Of a stretch of DNA of 10,755 nt, positions 5,673 through 10,755 are shown one piece after another. A program made the position numbers and the translations under genes. How positions within the stretch are numbered: the stretch's first letter is position 1; each line of letters opens with the position of its first letter. Under the pieces are notes generated by a model that did not search any database, was not told the origin of the DNA, and saw nothing but the letters and a program-made list of their open reading frames with translations. The DNA comes from Trebonia sp. (lineage in GTDB: Bacteria; Actinomycetota; Actinomycetes; Streptosporangiales; Streptosporangiaceae), in the NCBI GenBank assembly GCA_030043595.1, contig JASHXJ010000322.1, positions 1-10,755 of the forward strand. The letters are read 5' to 3'.

Positions 5673-6923
5673 TCAGTCGGCGACGGGCTGCTGCGCGCCT
5701 TGCTCGAGCTGGGGTTCGTCGAGCCGTTGCAGGTGGCGCACGCTCGGTGCCGCGAGTATCGCAGCGACTGCGGCAAGGTCGACTACGGCTGCGATCCAGA
5801 GCGTGCGGCTCATCCCGATCCCAGCCGCCACCACTCCTGCGAGGGCGAGTCCGAGGGGCTGGCACAGCAGGGAGCCGAACCAGTCATAGGCGCTGACGCG
5901 CGAGAGTGACGCCGACGGGACGTGCTGCTGCAGCGTCGTCTCCCAGAGCGTATTGAAGAGCATGGTGCCGAAACCTGTAACCAGCGCTGTGACAACGAGG
6001 GTCTCCCAGGGCAGCTTCAGCGCGAGCACAATGATCGGCGACGCAATCGGAACCACCGCAATGGACGCCAGGAGGAGCGGGCGCCGCGGCTTGAGGCGAA
6101 GCGCTGTCGCACCGGCGGCGAGCGCGCCGATGGCCGAGACGACGAGGATCGCCGTCCACGCGCCGACGCCACCGTGGCCGTTCTTGATCCACACCGCGGC
6201 GAGCACGAGCCACACCGAGTCCATCATGTTCCCGAGGGACACACTGACCACGATCAGCCAGACCCAGGTACGTGCGGCGAACTCGCGCCAGCCGTCGAGC
6301 AGGTCGCGCGCGAACGACTGCGGCGCCAGGGCGACGTGCAGCGGAAGGTGCAGGCGCGCGAGGCAGAATGCGCTGACCCCAAAACTCGCCCCATCAATGG
6401 CAAGCGCGTACCCCGGCCCGACGGTGACGATGAGGAGGCCTGCAAGCGCCGGGCCGGCGAACTGGGTCAACCCCATCGACATCCCGCGCAGGGCGTTTGC
6501 CTCCTGCAGCCGCCCCGCGCTCACAGTCATCGGCGTGAGCCCGGTCGATGCAGGATTGAAGAACGCTGTCCCGGTTCCGGCCAACGCCTGCAGTACGATC
6601 AGCTCCCAGATGCGGGCGGTGTGCGAGAGCAGCAGCGCCGCGGTCGCCGCCTGGATGGCCATGCGCGCGACGTCGGCGGTGAGCATCACGCCGCGCCGCG
6701 GCAGACGGTCAGCGAAGACGCCGCCTGCGAGCAGGAAGACTACGAGCGGCACGGTGTTCGCGGCAAGCACGAAGCCGAGGTCGCGGACGGATCCCGTCAG
6801 ATCGAGCACGGCCCAGGCGAGCGCGAACGGCGTGACAGCATCGCCGAGCAGTGACACCAGCTGTCCCGTGAAGAACAGGCGAAACTCGCGCTCCTGGAGC
6901 GCGCCGAGCGGGATCCGCCGCAC
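5673..6923 (-). CDS. MFS exporter, EntS-like (MFS_3) type
   Basis: This 416-residue integral membrane protein should be a proton-driven drug or siderophore exporter in the plasma membrane. It starts IPLGALQEREFRLFFTGQLV and shows about 10-12 hydrophobic segments along its length. The MFS motif A, GGVFADRLPRRG (67-78), lies in the loop between helices 2 and 3. The C-terminal half contains SRVSAYDWFGSLLCQPLG (341-358), a stretch typical of the enterobactin-exporter-like branch. The soluble tail LDEPQLEQGAQQPVAD is short. The GTG start has GGAGGAA (6937-6931) with a 7-nt spacer, a good ribosome site. A small hypothetical frame ends 19 nt upstream and might be cotranscribed. No siderophore or antibiotic genes are visible nearby, so the substrate is open. 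Confidence 0.88.
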   Translation of the reverse strand: MRRIPLGALQEREFRLFFTGQLVSLLGDAVTPFALAWAVLDLTGSVRDLGFVLAANTVPLVVFLLAGGVFADRLPRRGVMLTADVARMAIQAATAALLLSHTARIWELIVLQALAGTGTAFFNPASTGLTPMTVSAGRLQEANALRGMSMGLTQFAGPALAGLLIVTVGPGYALAIDGASFGVSAFCLARLHLPLHVALAPQSFARDLLDGWREFAARTWVWLIVVSVSLGNMMDSVWLVLAAVWIKNGHGGVGAWTAILVVSAIGALAAGATALRLKPRRPLLLASIAVVPIASPIIVLALKLPWETLVVTALVTGFGTMLFNTLWETTLQQHVPSASLSRVSAYDWFGSLLCQPLGLALAGVVAAGIGMSRTLWIAAVVDLAAVAAILAAPSVRHLQRLDEPQLEQGAQQPVAD

Positions 6924-6942
6924 CTAGGCCTTCCTCCGGGGT

Positions 6943-7245
6943 TCAATAGCCATGCGGGTCCGCCGCCTGCTCCACGAGACTACGTCCCGCCTCAAGCTGG
7001 CCGCGCTGCAGAAAGCCGTCTCGACGCGTGACGGCGACAGCGATCTGTCCAGTACCTTGGGGGCCGGAAGTGGGGAGAGGAAGCTCGACGCGTGATCGAG
7101 CAGCATCTCCGGCCGCCCATGCTAGAGGGAGAAGGCACAGCTCCGCGCCGCAATCCACGGCCACGGAGGCACGGCCTGCGGTCCGCGTGCGATAGCGCGC
7201 GGCGCACGACAGCCACAAACCGCCCATGACGGCTAGTGACAGCAC
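6943..7245 (-). CDS. Hypothetical small protein upstream of the MFS gene, doubtful
   Basis: A 100-residue frame starts at GTG 7245 (MLSLAVMGGLWLSCAARYRT) and ends with TGA 19 nt before the MFS start. The N-terminus is a hydrophobic stretch that could be a signal anchor; the rest is unremarkable. The frame is open further upstream, to an in-frame stop near 7343, reading LATLYYRVDQRNTCDHVPSL before the first standard start. This runs through the tRNA-like repeat at 7293-7341, so the 5' end of the gene may have been replaced by the island junction. No Shine-Dalgarno was recognised at 7245. Other frames over the same bases are also open. It is either a small operon partner of the exporter or a decaying gene. 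Confidence 0.35.
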   Translation of the reverse strand: MLSLAVMGGLWLSCAARYRTRTAGRASVAVDCGAELCLLPLAWAAGDAARSRVELPLPTSGPQGTGQIAVAVTRRDGFLQRGQLEAGRSLVEQAADPHGY

Positions 7246-7292
7246 CAGCGAGGGGACGTGATCGCAAGTGTTCCGCTGGTCAACCCGGTAGT

Positions 7293-7341
7293 AAAGGGTG
7301 GCCAGGGACAGGATCGAACTGTCAACCTTCCGCTTTTCAGG
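7293..7341. repeat. Distal attachment-site copy: repeat of tRNA-Phe 3' half
   Basis: These 49 bp match 8297-8345 at 46 positions (mismatches at 7297, 7302 and 7324), in the same orientation. The matched part of the tRNA gene runs from the anticodon loop to the 3' end plus 6 bases of flank. The similarity stops abruptly at 7342, where the rest of the tRNA is missing. This is not a functional tRNA gene. It is the classic form of an att repeat left by tyrosine-recombinase integration at a tRNA 3' end. Confidence 0.8.
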
Positions 7342-7573
7342 TCAACCGCGCCAAGCGCTATGCGGACCTGTGAAAACGGACGTCACCGACAAGCGCGACC
7401 GCGCTAGGCGGAAAGGTGCGATGCCCACGCTAGCAGGACACACGAAACCCGTCCACCAGGCAGAACAGCGACCCTTCCCCTGCACCACCGCGACCATCGT
7501 CGGGGTGCGGTAGCCCGTGAAATTGTTCCTACATCGCGGGCTCGCTGCCACATTCCCCGCAAGGCAGCTGACA

Positions 7574-8116
7574 ATGGGACAGGTGAAGCTGTGGACCGTT
7601 CAGGCACCTGAAGTCGCGGCAAAGCTGGCCCGCGGTTATAACTACCGCGCTAGCTGGACACGGGTACACCCGTCGTGGGTTGGCGCCTACGAGGTGATGA
7701 CGGCAGAAATGACCGCACGAGGCGTCGACTGCCAGGGGGCGCCGCCGGTGTGGGCCTGGCCGGGCTGGGCCAGCCCGAAGCAGGCACGTTATACCGCCGA
7801 TTTGCTGTTGGGGTTTGATCAGTGGACACACGGGGTGGTCATGCTGCGCCTCGCGGTGCCCGACGACCAGATCCTGTGCACCTCCTACCATGCGTGGAAC
7901 GAGTTTCTGATGCCCGAAAGTCAGCCGGCAACAATGGATTTCCGAGGGGTGCTGTTGGCCAAGGGGGACTATCTGCAGGCGACTATCCCGCAGATCAAGG
8001 CACGGTGGGTACGCCGAGCCCGGCCGATGCCGATACCCCGTGACACGCGCCGTCAGATCCTGCGCGATCCGTACTTTCGGCACTTGCTCATACCGCCCAA
8101 GTCGACGCCTCATTAG
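7574..8116 (+). CDS. DUF3841 family protein
   Basis: The 180-residue protein starts MGQVKLWTVQAPEVAAKLARG and contains PPVWAWPGWASP (58-69). The LWT(I/V)Q start and the P-x-WAW-x-x-W motif are what I know of DUF3841, a family of about 190 residues without assigned function. Further on are MLRLAVPDDQILCTSY and a segment HAWNEFLMP. The tail is basic (IKARWVRRARPMPIPRDTRR). There is no signal peptide or membrane helix, so it should be cytoplasmic. The frame is open upstream to a GTG at 7517, but those residues do not look like family members. AAGG (7561-7564), 9 nt before the ATG at 7574, supports the shorter form. It is the only recognisable gene between the two tRNA-Phe repeats and thus the cargo of the putative island. 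Confidence 0.75.
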   Translation: MGQVKLWTVQAPEVAAKLARGYNYRASWTRVHPSWVGAYEVMTAEMTARGVDCQGAPPVWAWPGWASPKQARYTADLLLGFDQWTHGVVMLRLAVPDDQILCTSYHAWNEFLMPESQPATMDFRGVLLAKGDYLQATIPQIKARWVRRARPMPIPRDTRRQILRDPYFRHLLIPPKSTPH

Positions 8117-8296
8117 GCACAGGTACCTCGGTGGGGTGTCGCGGATGCGCGGAATCCGGCGCTTGGCCGCTGGCTCGCGTCGGCATCCGAAACTGTCATG
8201 ATTGCCACCCGATCGGCGGAAGCTCAACCAACGCTGTGCATATCGTGCGGACGGCTCACCCAGTTCCGTAGGTGGCCTTCCTACAGATCAGAGACG
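8117..8296. other. Non-coding stretch between DUF3841 gene and tRNA-Phe
   Basis: No gene or clear hairpin is seen in these bases. They form the tRNA-proximal end of the putative island. Confidence 0.4.
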
Positions 8297-8345
8297 AAAG
8301 TGTGGTCAGGGACAGGATCGAACTGTCGACCTTCCGCTTTTCAGG
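8297..8345. repeat. tRNA-proximal attachment-site copy
   Basis: This is the partner of 7293-7341. It overlaps the 3' half of the intact tRNA-Phe gene, from the anticodon loop to 6 bases past the discriminator base. Confidence 0.8.
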
Positions 8346-8376
8346 CGGACGCTCATACCGACTGAGCTACCTGACC
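8303..8376 (-). tRNA. tRNA-Phe(GAA)
   Basis: A 74-nt tRNA read leftward. The acceptor stem GGTCAGG pairs with CCTGACC (8304-8310) and the discriminator is A at 8303. The anticodon loop CTGAAAA (8344-8338) is closed by TCCGC/GCGGA, and the anticodon GAA is at 8342-8340. The T loop is TTCGATC. CCA is not encoded. It is last in the Glu-Asp-Phe cluster, and its 3' half is duplicated at 7293-7341. Confidence 0.97.
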
Positions 8377-8408
8377 TTGACAACGGGCCCGTCAAGGGCC
8401 AGCCTCAG

Positions 8409-8483
8409 CGGTCCTGACGGGATTTGAACCCGCGACCTCCACCTTGACAGGGTGGCGAGCACTCCACGCTGCTCTACAGGACC
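8409..8483 (-). tRNA. tRNA-Asp(GTC)
   Basis: A 75-nt tRNA read leftward. The acceptor stem GGTCCTG (8483-8477) pairs with CAGGACC (8416-8410) and the discriminator is G at 8409. The anticodon loop CTGTCAA is closed by CCACC/GGTGG, and the anticodon GTC is at 8448-8446. The T arm carries GGTTCAAATCC. It lies 30 bp after tRNA-Glu and 32 bp before tRNA-Phe, so the three are probably cotranscribed. Confidence 0.97.
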
Positions 8484-8513
8484 ATCTGTTACCGCCGACT
8501 CTAGCCGACGACG

Positions 8514-8586
8514 TGCCCCCAACGGGATTCGAACCCGTGCCGCCGCCTTGAAAGGGCGGTGTCCTAGGCCACTAGACGATGGGGGC
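8514..8586 (-). tRNA. tRNA-Glu(TTC)
   Basis: A 73-nt tRNA read leftward. The acceptor stem GCCCCCA (8586-8580) pairs with TGGGGGC (8521-8515) and the discriminator is A at 8514. The anticodon loop CTTTCAA is closed by CCGCC/GGCGG, and the anticodon TTC is at 8552-8550. The T arm carries GGTTCGAATCC. It is first in the cluster, with a probable promoter at 8637-8666. Confidence 0.97.
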
Positions 8587-8588
8587 TT

Positions 8589-8633
8589 CGACGGGCACCG
8601 TCGTAGCTACATCAGTCCGCCGTCGGGGACTGA
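8589..8633 (-). promoter_or_regulatory. tRNA leader with two perfect hairpins
   Basis: CGACGG/CCGTCG with a 3-nt loop (8589-8603) sits directly upstream of tRNA-Glu. TCAGTCC/GGACTGA with an 8-nt loop (8612-8633) sits just downstream of the predicted transcription start. They may serve 5' processing of the tRNA precursor (inference). Confidence 0.45.
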
Positions 8634-8636
8634 CAC

Positions 8637-8666
8637 AGCATAGAGGACAGACGGCGCATCCACCAA
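8637..8666 (-). promoter_or_regulatory. Probable promoter of the Glu-Asp-Phe tRNA cluster
   Basis: Read leftward, TTGGTG (8666-8661) is separated by 18 nt from TATGCT (8642-8637). Transcription would start near 8630, some 44 nt before the tRNA-Glu 5' end. Confidence 0.5.
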
Positions 8667-8685
8667 AGCGTTGCGTCCCTCCGCA

Positions 8686-8722
8686 CGAGACACTGTTCCA
8701 GCGGTACCGAGACGGTGTCTCG
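8686..8722. repeat. 8-bp inverted repeat CGAGACAC/GTGTCTCG
   Basis: A perfect 8-bp inverted repeat (8686-8693 and 8715-8722) with a 21-nt loop that contains a further GAGAC. It lies between the PspC gene and the tRNA promoter, with no gene nearby on either strand. It could be a terminator for the PspC transcript or a protein-binding site. Confidence 0.4.
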
Positions 8723-8864
8723 CGCTTCTCACAAGACGATACCGCGTGCGCAGAGCTGCTGGACCAGGCCACTCGGCGGGAGAGCCGCGGGTTGGCTGGC
8801 CCGTGCTGGCGTTACGGCTCCGTGTCTGATCGGCCAGGCAGGCGGCGCGGGTTGGGACCCCTAC

Positions 8865-9116
8865 CTATGAACGGTGCTTGTTGACGAAGGATTCCAGGAT
8901 GGAGCCGTCCTCGCCCTCTTCGGGCAGTACGGCCCAGGCGATCAGGTAGCAGACGATGCCCAGCCCGTAGAAGACCGTGAGAACCCCGAACGCGAGACGC
9001 ACCAGGTTGACGTCAACCCCGAAGTAGGCAGCAAGCCCGGTACAGACACCGGCGACGATCCGGCCCTGCCGGACGCGGAGCAAGCGCTTGCCCCCGCTGC
9101 TGTTGTTTTCGCTCAT
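8865..9116 (-). CDS. PspC-domain membrane protein
   Basis: The 83-residue protein begins MSENNSSGGKRLLRVRQG and is almost entirely a PspC domain: RLLRVRQGRIVAGVCTGLAAYF (11-32), then GVDVNLVRLAFGVLTVFYGL and an inner-membrane helix ending CYLIAWAVLPEE. PspC domains occur in phage-shock and envelope-stress proteins. In actinobacteria small single-domain versions are common and their role is mostly untested. The tail GEDGSILESFVNKHRS is soluble. The frame extends upstream to a GTG at 9134 (adds MGIITV), but homologues as I know them start near MSEN. Neither start has a visible Shine-Dalgarno. The gene is divergent from glutaryl-CoA dehydrogenase, sharing a short promoter region. Confidence 0.88.
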   Translation of the reverse strand: MSENNSSGGKRLLRVRQGRIVAGVCTGLAAYFGVDVNLVRLAFGVLTVFYGLGIVCYLIAWAVLPEEGEDGSILESFVNKHRS

Positions 9117-9148
9117 GACTGTGATGATGCCCACTGGGCCGGCGCCCT

Positions 9149-9206
9149 GTCATCAGGAATGACCCGGGTCAATACCCTGATCTGTAGCAGACCGAATGGA
9201 GCCGCC
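9149..9206 (+). promoter_or_regulatory. Promoter region of the acyl-CoA dehydrogenase with palindrome TGACCCGGGTCA
   Basis: A perfect 12-bp palindrome TGACCCGGGTCA lies at 9160-9171. TACCCT (9174-9179) directly after it is a possible -10 box, placing transcription start near 9186 and the palindrome between -35 and -10. GGAG (9198-9201), 5 nt before the ATG, is the likely ribosome site. The palindrome is operator-like; the binding protein is unknown. Confidence 0.45.
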
Positions 9207-10367
9207 ATGACAGCCGAGACCGACCTGCTTCGCATAGACGATCAGCTGGGCGACGAGGAGCGGCTGATCCGGGACACCGTCCGCGCCTTCGTCGGCGACC
9301 AGGTGATGCCACACGTCGCCGACTGGTTCGAGGCGGGCATCCTGCCACGGTCCGTGCTGACCGAGCTCGGCAAGCTCGGGTTGTTCGGCATGCACCTGAA
9401 GGGCTACGGGTGCGCGGGCACCGGCCCCATTGCCTACGGTGTCGCCTGCCGGGAGCTGGAGGCCGCCGACTCCGGGCTGCGCAGCGCGGCGTCCGTCCAG
9501 GGCTCGCTGGCGATGTTCCCGATCTGGAAGTTCGGGAGCGACGAGCAGAAGGACGAGTGGCTGCCGCCCATGGCCAACGGCTCCGCCATCGGGTGCTTCG
9601 GACTCACCGAGCCTGATCATGGCTCTGATCCGTCATCGATGCGGACGCATGCGGTCCGGGACGGCTCGGACTGGGTGCTGAACGGCACGAAGATGTGGAT
9701 CACCAACGGCTCTATCGCGGACGTCGCCGTGGTGTGGGCTTCGACTGACTCGGGGATCCGCGGGTTCCTGGTGCCGCGCGGAGCACGTGGCTTCAGCGCA
9801 CGGGACATTCACAAGAAACTGTCGCTGCGCGCGTCCATCACGTCGGAGTTGCACTTCGACTCGGTGCGGCTGCCCTCCTCCACCGTCCTGCCGGGGGTCA
9901 CCGGTCTGCGCGGACCGCTGTCGTGCCTCACCGAGGCACGGTTCGGGATCGCGTGGGGGGTAACCGGTGCGGCGCGTACGTGCCTGGAGAGCGCGATAAC
10001 TTACTCGACGACGCGAACGCAGTTCGGCAAGGCGATAGCCGGGTTCCAGCTCACGCAGTCAAAGCTCGCCTGGATGGCGGTGTCGCTGTATCAGGCACAG
10101 CTCCTCGCCCTGCACCTGGGGCGGCTGAAGGAGGCGGGAACGCTGACGCCGGTCCAGGTCAGCACGGCGAAGATGGCCAACGCGCGGGCTGCGATCGACA
10201 TCGCGCGGCAGGCCAGGACCATCCTGGCGGCTAACGGCGTCACGCTCGAGTACCCGGTGATCAGGCATGCGAATAACCTGGGGGCCGTGATCACCTACGA
10301 GGGAACCGAGGAGATCCACGCGCTGGCGATAGGCCAGGCCCTCACTGGAATATCCGCGTACCGCTGA
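9207..10367 (+). CDS. gcdH: Glutaryl-CoA dehydrogenase
   Basis: This 386-residue FAD enzyme oxidises and decarboxylates glutaryl-CoA to crotonyl-CoA in lysine/tryptophan degradation, passing electrons to electron-transfer flavoprotein in the cytoplasm. The match with known glutaryl-CoA dehydrogenases is close throughout: LRSAASVQGSLAMFPI (91-106), where Arg92-Ser93 correspond to the residues that hold the glutaryl carboxylate; CFGLTEPDHGSDPSSM (130-145) for FAD/substrate; WITNGSIADVAVVWA (164-178); ARFGIAWGVTGAA (244-256); RTQFGKAIAGFQLTQ (270-284); DIARQAR (331-337); and VITYEGTEEIHALAIG (361-376), with catalytic base Glu365. The length equals the family's. The frame runs open far upstream through the PspC gene, but the ATG at 9207 matches family starts and has GGAG 5 nt ahead. 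No CoA-transferase or ETF gene is adjacent. Confidence 0.93.
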   Translation: MTAETDLLRIDDQLGDEERLIRDTVRAFVGDQVMPHVADWFEAGILPRSVLTELGKLGLFGMHLKGYGCAGTGPIAYGVACRELEAADSGLRSAASVQGSLAMFPIWKFGSDEQKDEWLPPMANGSAIGCFGLTEPDHGSDPSSMRTHAVRDGSDWVLNGTKMWITNGSIADVAVVWASTDSGIRGFLVPRGARGFSARDIHKKLSLRASITSELHFDSVRLPSSTVLPGVTGLRGPLSCLTEARFGIAWGVTGAARTCLESAITYSTTRTQFGKAIAGFQLTQSKLAWMAVSLYQAQLLALHLGRLKEAGTLTPVQVSTAKMANARAAIDIARQARTILAANGVTLEYPVIRHANNLGAVITYEGTEEIHALAIGQALTGISAYR

Positions 10368-10392
10368 CCTTCGGTACGCTTCGGTTCGGAGT

Positions 10393-10412
10393 CCCGCCCA
10401 GCCTGGGACGGG
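10393..10412 (+). terminator. Terminator-like hairpin after gcdH
   Basis: CCCGCCCA (10393-10400) pairs with TGGG-A-CGGG (10404-10412), giving 8 pairs with one bulged A and a 3-nt loop. It lies 26 bp after the stop and before tRNA-Lys. No T tract. Confidence 0.6.
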
Positions 10413-10425
10413 CGTGCGGCACTGA

Positions 10426-10497
10426 GGGGTGCTAGCTCAATGGCAGAGCAGCGGACTTTTAATCCGTTGGTTCAGGGTTCGACCCCCTGGCGCCCCA
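10426..10497 (+). tRNA. tRNA-Lys(TTT)
   Basis: A 72-nt tRNA. The acceptor stem GGGGTGC pairs with GCGCCCC (10490-10496, one G-T pair) and the discriminator is A at 10497. The anticodon loop CTTTTAA (10456-10462) has anticodon TTT at 10458-10460 and stem GCGGA/TCCGT. The T arm is CAGGG-TTCGACC-CCCTG. CC follows but not a full CCA. It stands alone, outside the Glu-Asp-Phe cluster. Confidence 0.95.
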
Positions 10498-10755
10498 CCT
10501 GGAGGTCTTCACGTTTCGGCAGGGCCTGGGTTCACGTTCGAGCCTGAGCCGGGTCGGCACAGGTGCCGCGGCAGGACCGGGGCAGAAACCGTTCCGGCGT
10601 TTCCGCGGAAACGTCTCGCGCAATTGCGCAGGGGTCTTCGGCGTGCGGGCTGGCCGCGCTTAACCTGTGGGCGGGACTGAAGCAAGGCGGCGTGGAAGAG
10701 GCTCGCGGCAGGCGCTAGTCCTGAACGCCGGCGGATCCGCAGTTCGCGGCGGCGT
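10498..10755. other. Non-coding tail with two adjacent palindromes
   Basis: No convincing gene is seen to the right edge. CGTTTCCGCGGAAACG (10598-10613) is a perfect 16-bp palindrome and GCGCAATTGCGC (10618-10629) a perfect 12-bp one, 4 bp apart. They may be a terminator of tRNA-Lys, operators, or intergenic repeats. A gene ending just inside the right edge on the minus strand cannot be excluded. Confidence 0.5.

Larger units (their letters stand above)
7293..8345. mobile_element. Miniature tRNA-Phe-associated island (DUF3841 cargo, no integrase)
   Basis: Direct repeats of 49 bp, 1004 bp apart, bound a segment on the 3' side of an intact tRNA-Phe gene, the usual place for integrative elements. 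Inside I find only the DUF3841 gene at 7574-8116 and no recombinase, excisionase or replication gene. Known integrative elements of actinobacteria (pSAM2-like) carry an integrase next to one att site. Its absence means either an island mobilised in trans or the leftover of a larger element after deletion. The mismatches between copies suggest an old event or an element-borne att copy that was never identical. Confidence 0.6.

Noticed and set aside
5922..6927. Two long plus-strand frames (310 and 324 codons)
   Set aside because: Shadows of the MFS gene on the opposite strand; Arg/Pro/Ser-rich with no membrane or domain pattern.
7298..7513. Plus-strand frame beginning MARDRIELSTFRFSG
   Set aside because: This is the antisense reading of tRNA-Phe sequence, a well-known source of spurious proteins; here it reads the att copy.
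8202..8643. Plus-strand frames across the tRNA genes (DRTVDLPLFRR, IRTRAAALKGR)
   Set aside because: Antisense translations of tRNA-Phe and tRNA-Glu, not genes.
8874..9206. N-terminal extension of the acyl-CoA dehydrogenase frame
   Set aside because: It is antisense to the PspC gene, acidic and Pro-rich, and absent from family members; the ATG at 9207 has a ribosome site.
10429..10680. Plus-strand frame MLAQWQSSGLLIRWF
   Set aside because: Translation of tRNA-Lys followed by non-coding DNA.
1..10755. CRISPR array or rRNA
   Set aside because: No regularly spaced repeats and no rRNA-like sequence seen.

Overview
The window is GC-rich, with GC-biased third codon positions, GTG starts and probable leaderless starts. 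This points to a high-GC actinobacterium. The tRNA-Glu/Asp/Phe cluster, a small PspC protein, a DivIVA-type domain protein and short GntR regulators all fit that group. The order cannot be fixed from sequence alone; Streptosporangiales or Streptomyces-like is a guess.

Left part (1-2577): a partial minus-strand gene runs off the left edge and is divergent from a very short GntR-type regulator (326-562). Their shared upstream region carries TGCCAGGC repeats and a CTGGCATGCCAG palindrome. A gene-poor stretch follows, then a small two-helix membrane protein (896-1216, minus). Its promoter is covered by a perfect AT-rich 16-bp palindrome. A GNAT-type acetyltransferase (1373-1969, minus) comes next, then about 600 bp in which I see no gene.

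Centre (2578-6945): a signal-less phosphoesterase of the phospholipase C/acid phosphatase family (2578-4158, plus); a possible gene remnant on the minus strand (4341-4550); a DivIVA-like domain protein (4571-5650, plus). The last is convergent with an MFS exporter (5673-6923, minus), and a strong hairpin lies at the junction. A small hypothetical frame (6943-7245) sits just upstream of the MFS gene.

Right part (7293-10755): a cluster tRNA-Glu(UUC), tRNA-Asp(GUC), tRNA-Phe(GAA) is read leftward. The 3' part of tRNA-Phe is repeated as a 49-bp direct repeat (46/49 identical) 1004 bp away. Between the copies lies a single recognisable gene, a DUF3841 protein, and no integrase. This looks like a miniature tRNA-targeted genomic island or the remnant of a larger one, and is the most interesting structure here. 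Beyond the tRNAs are a PspC-domain protein (minus) and a divergent glutaryl-CoA dehydrogenase (plus) with a TGACCCGGGTCA palindrome between them. Then come a terminator-like hairpin, tRNA-Lys(UUU), and a non-coding tail with two adjacent perfect palindromes.

The genes do not form one pathway. The window is mostly chromosomal core material (tRNAs, PspC, glutaryl-CoA dehydrogenase) bordered by accessory genes on the left.
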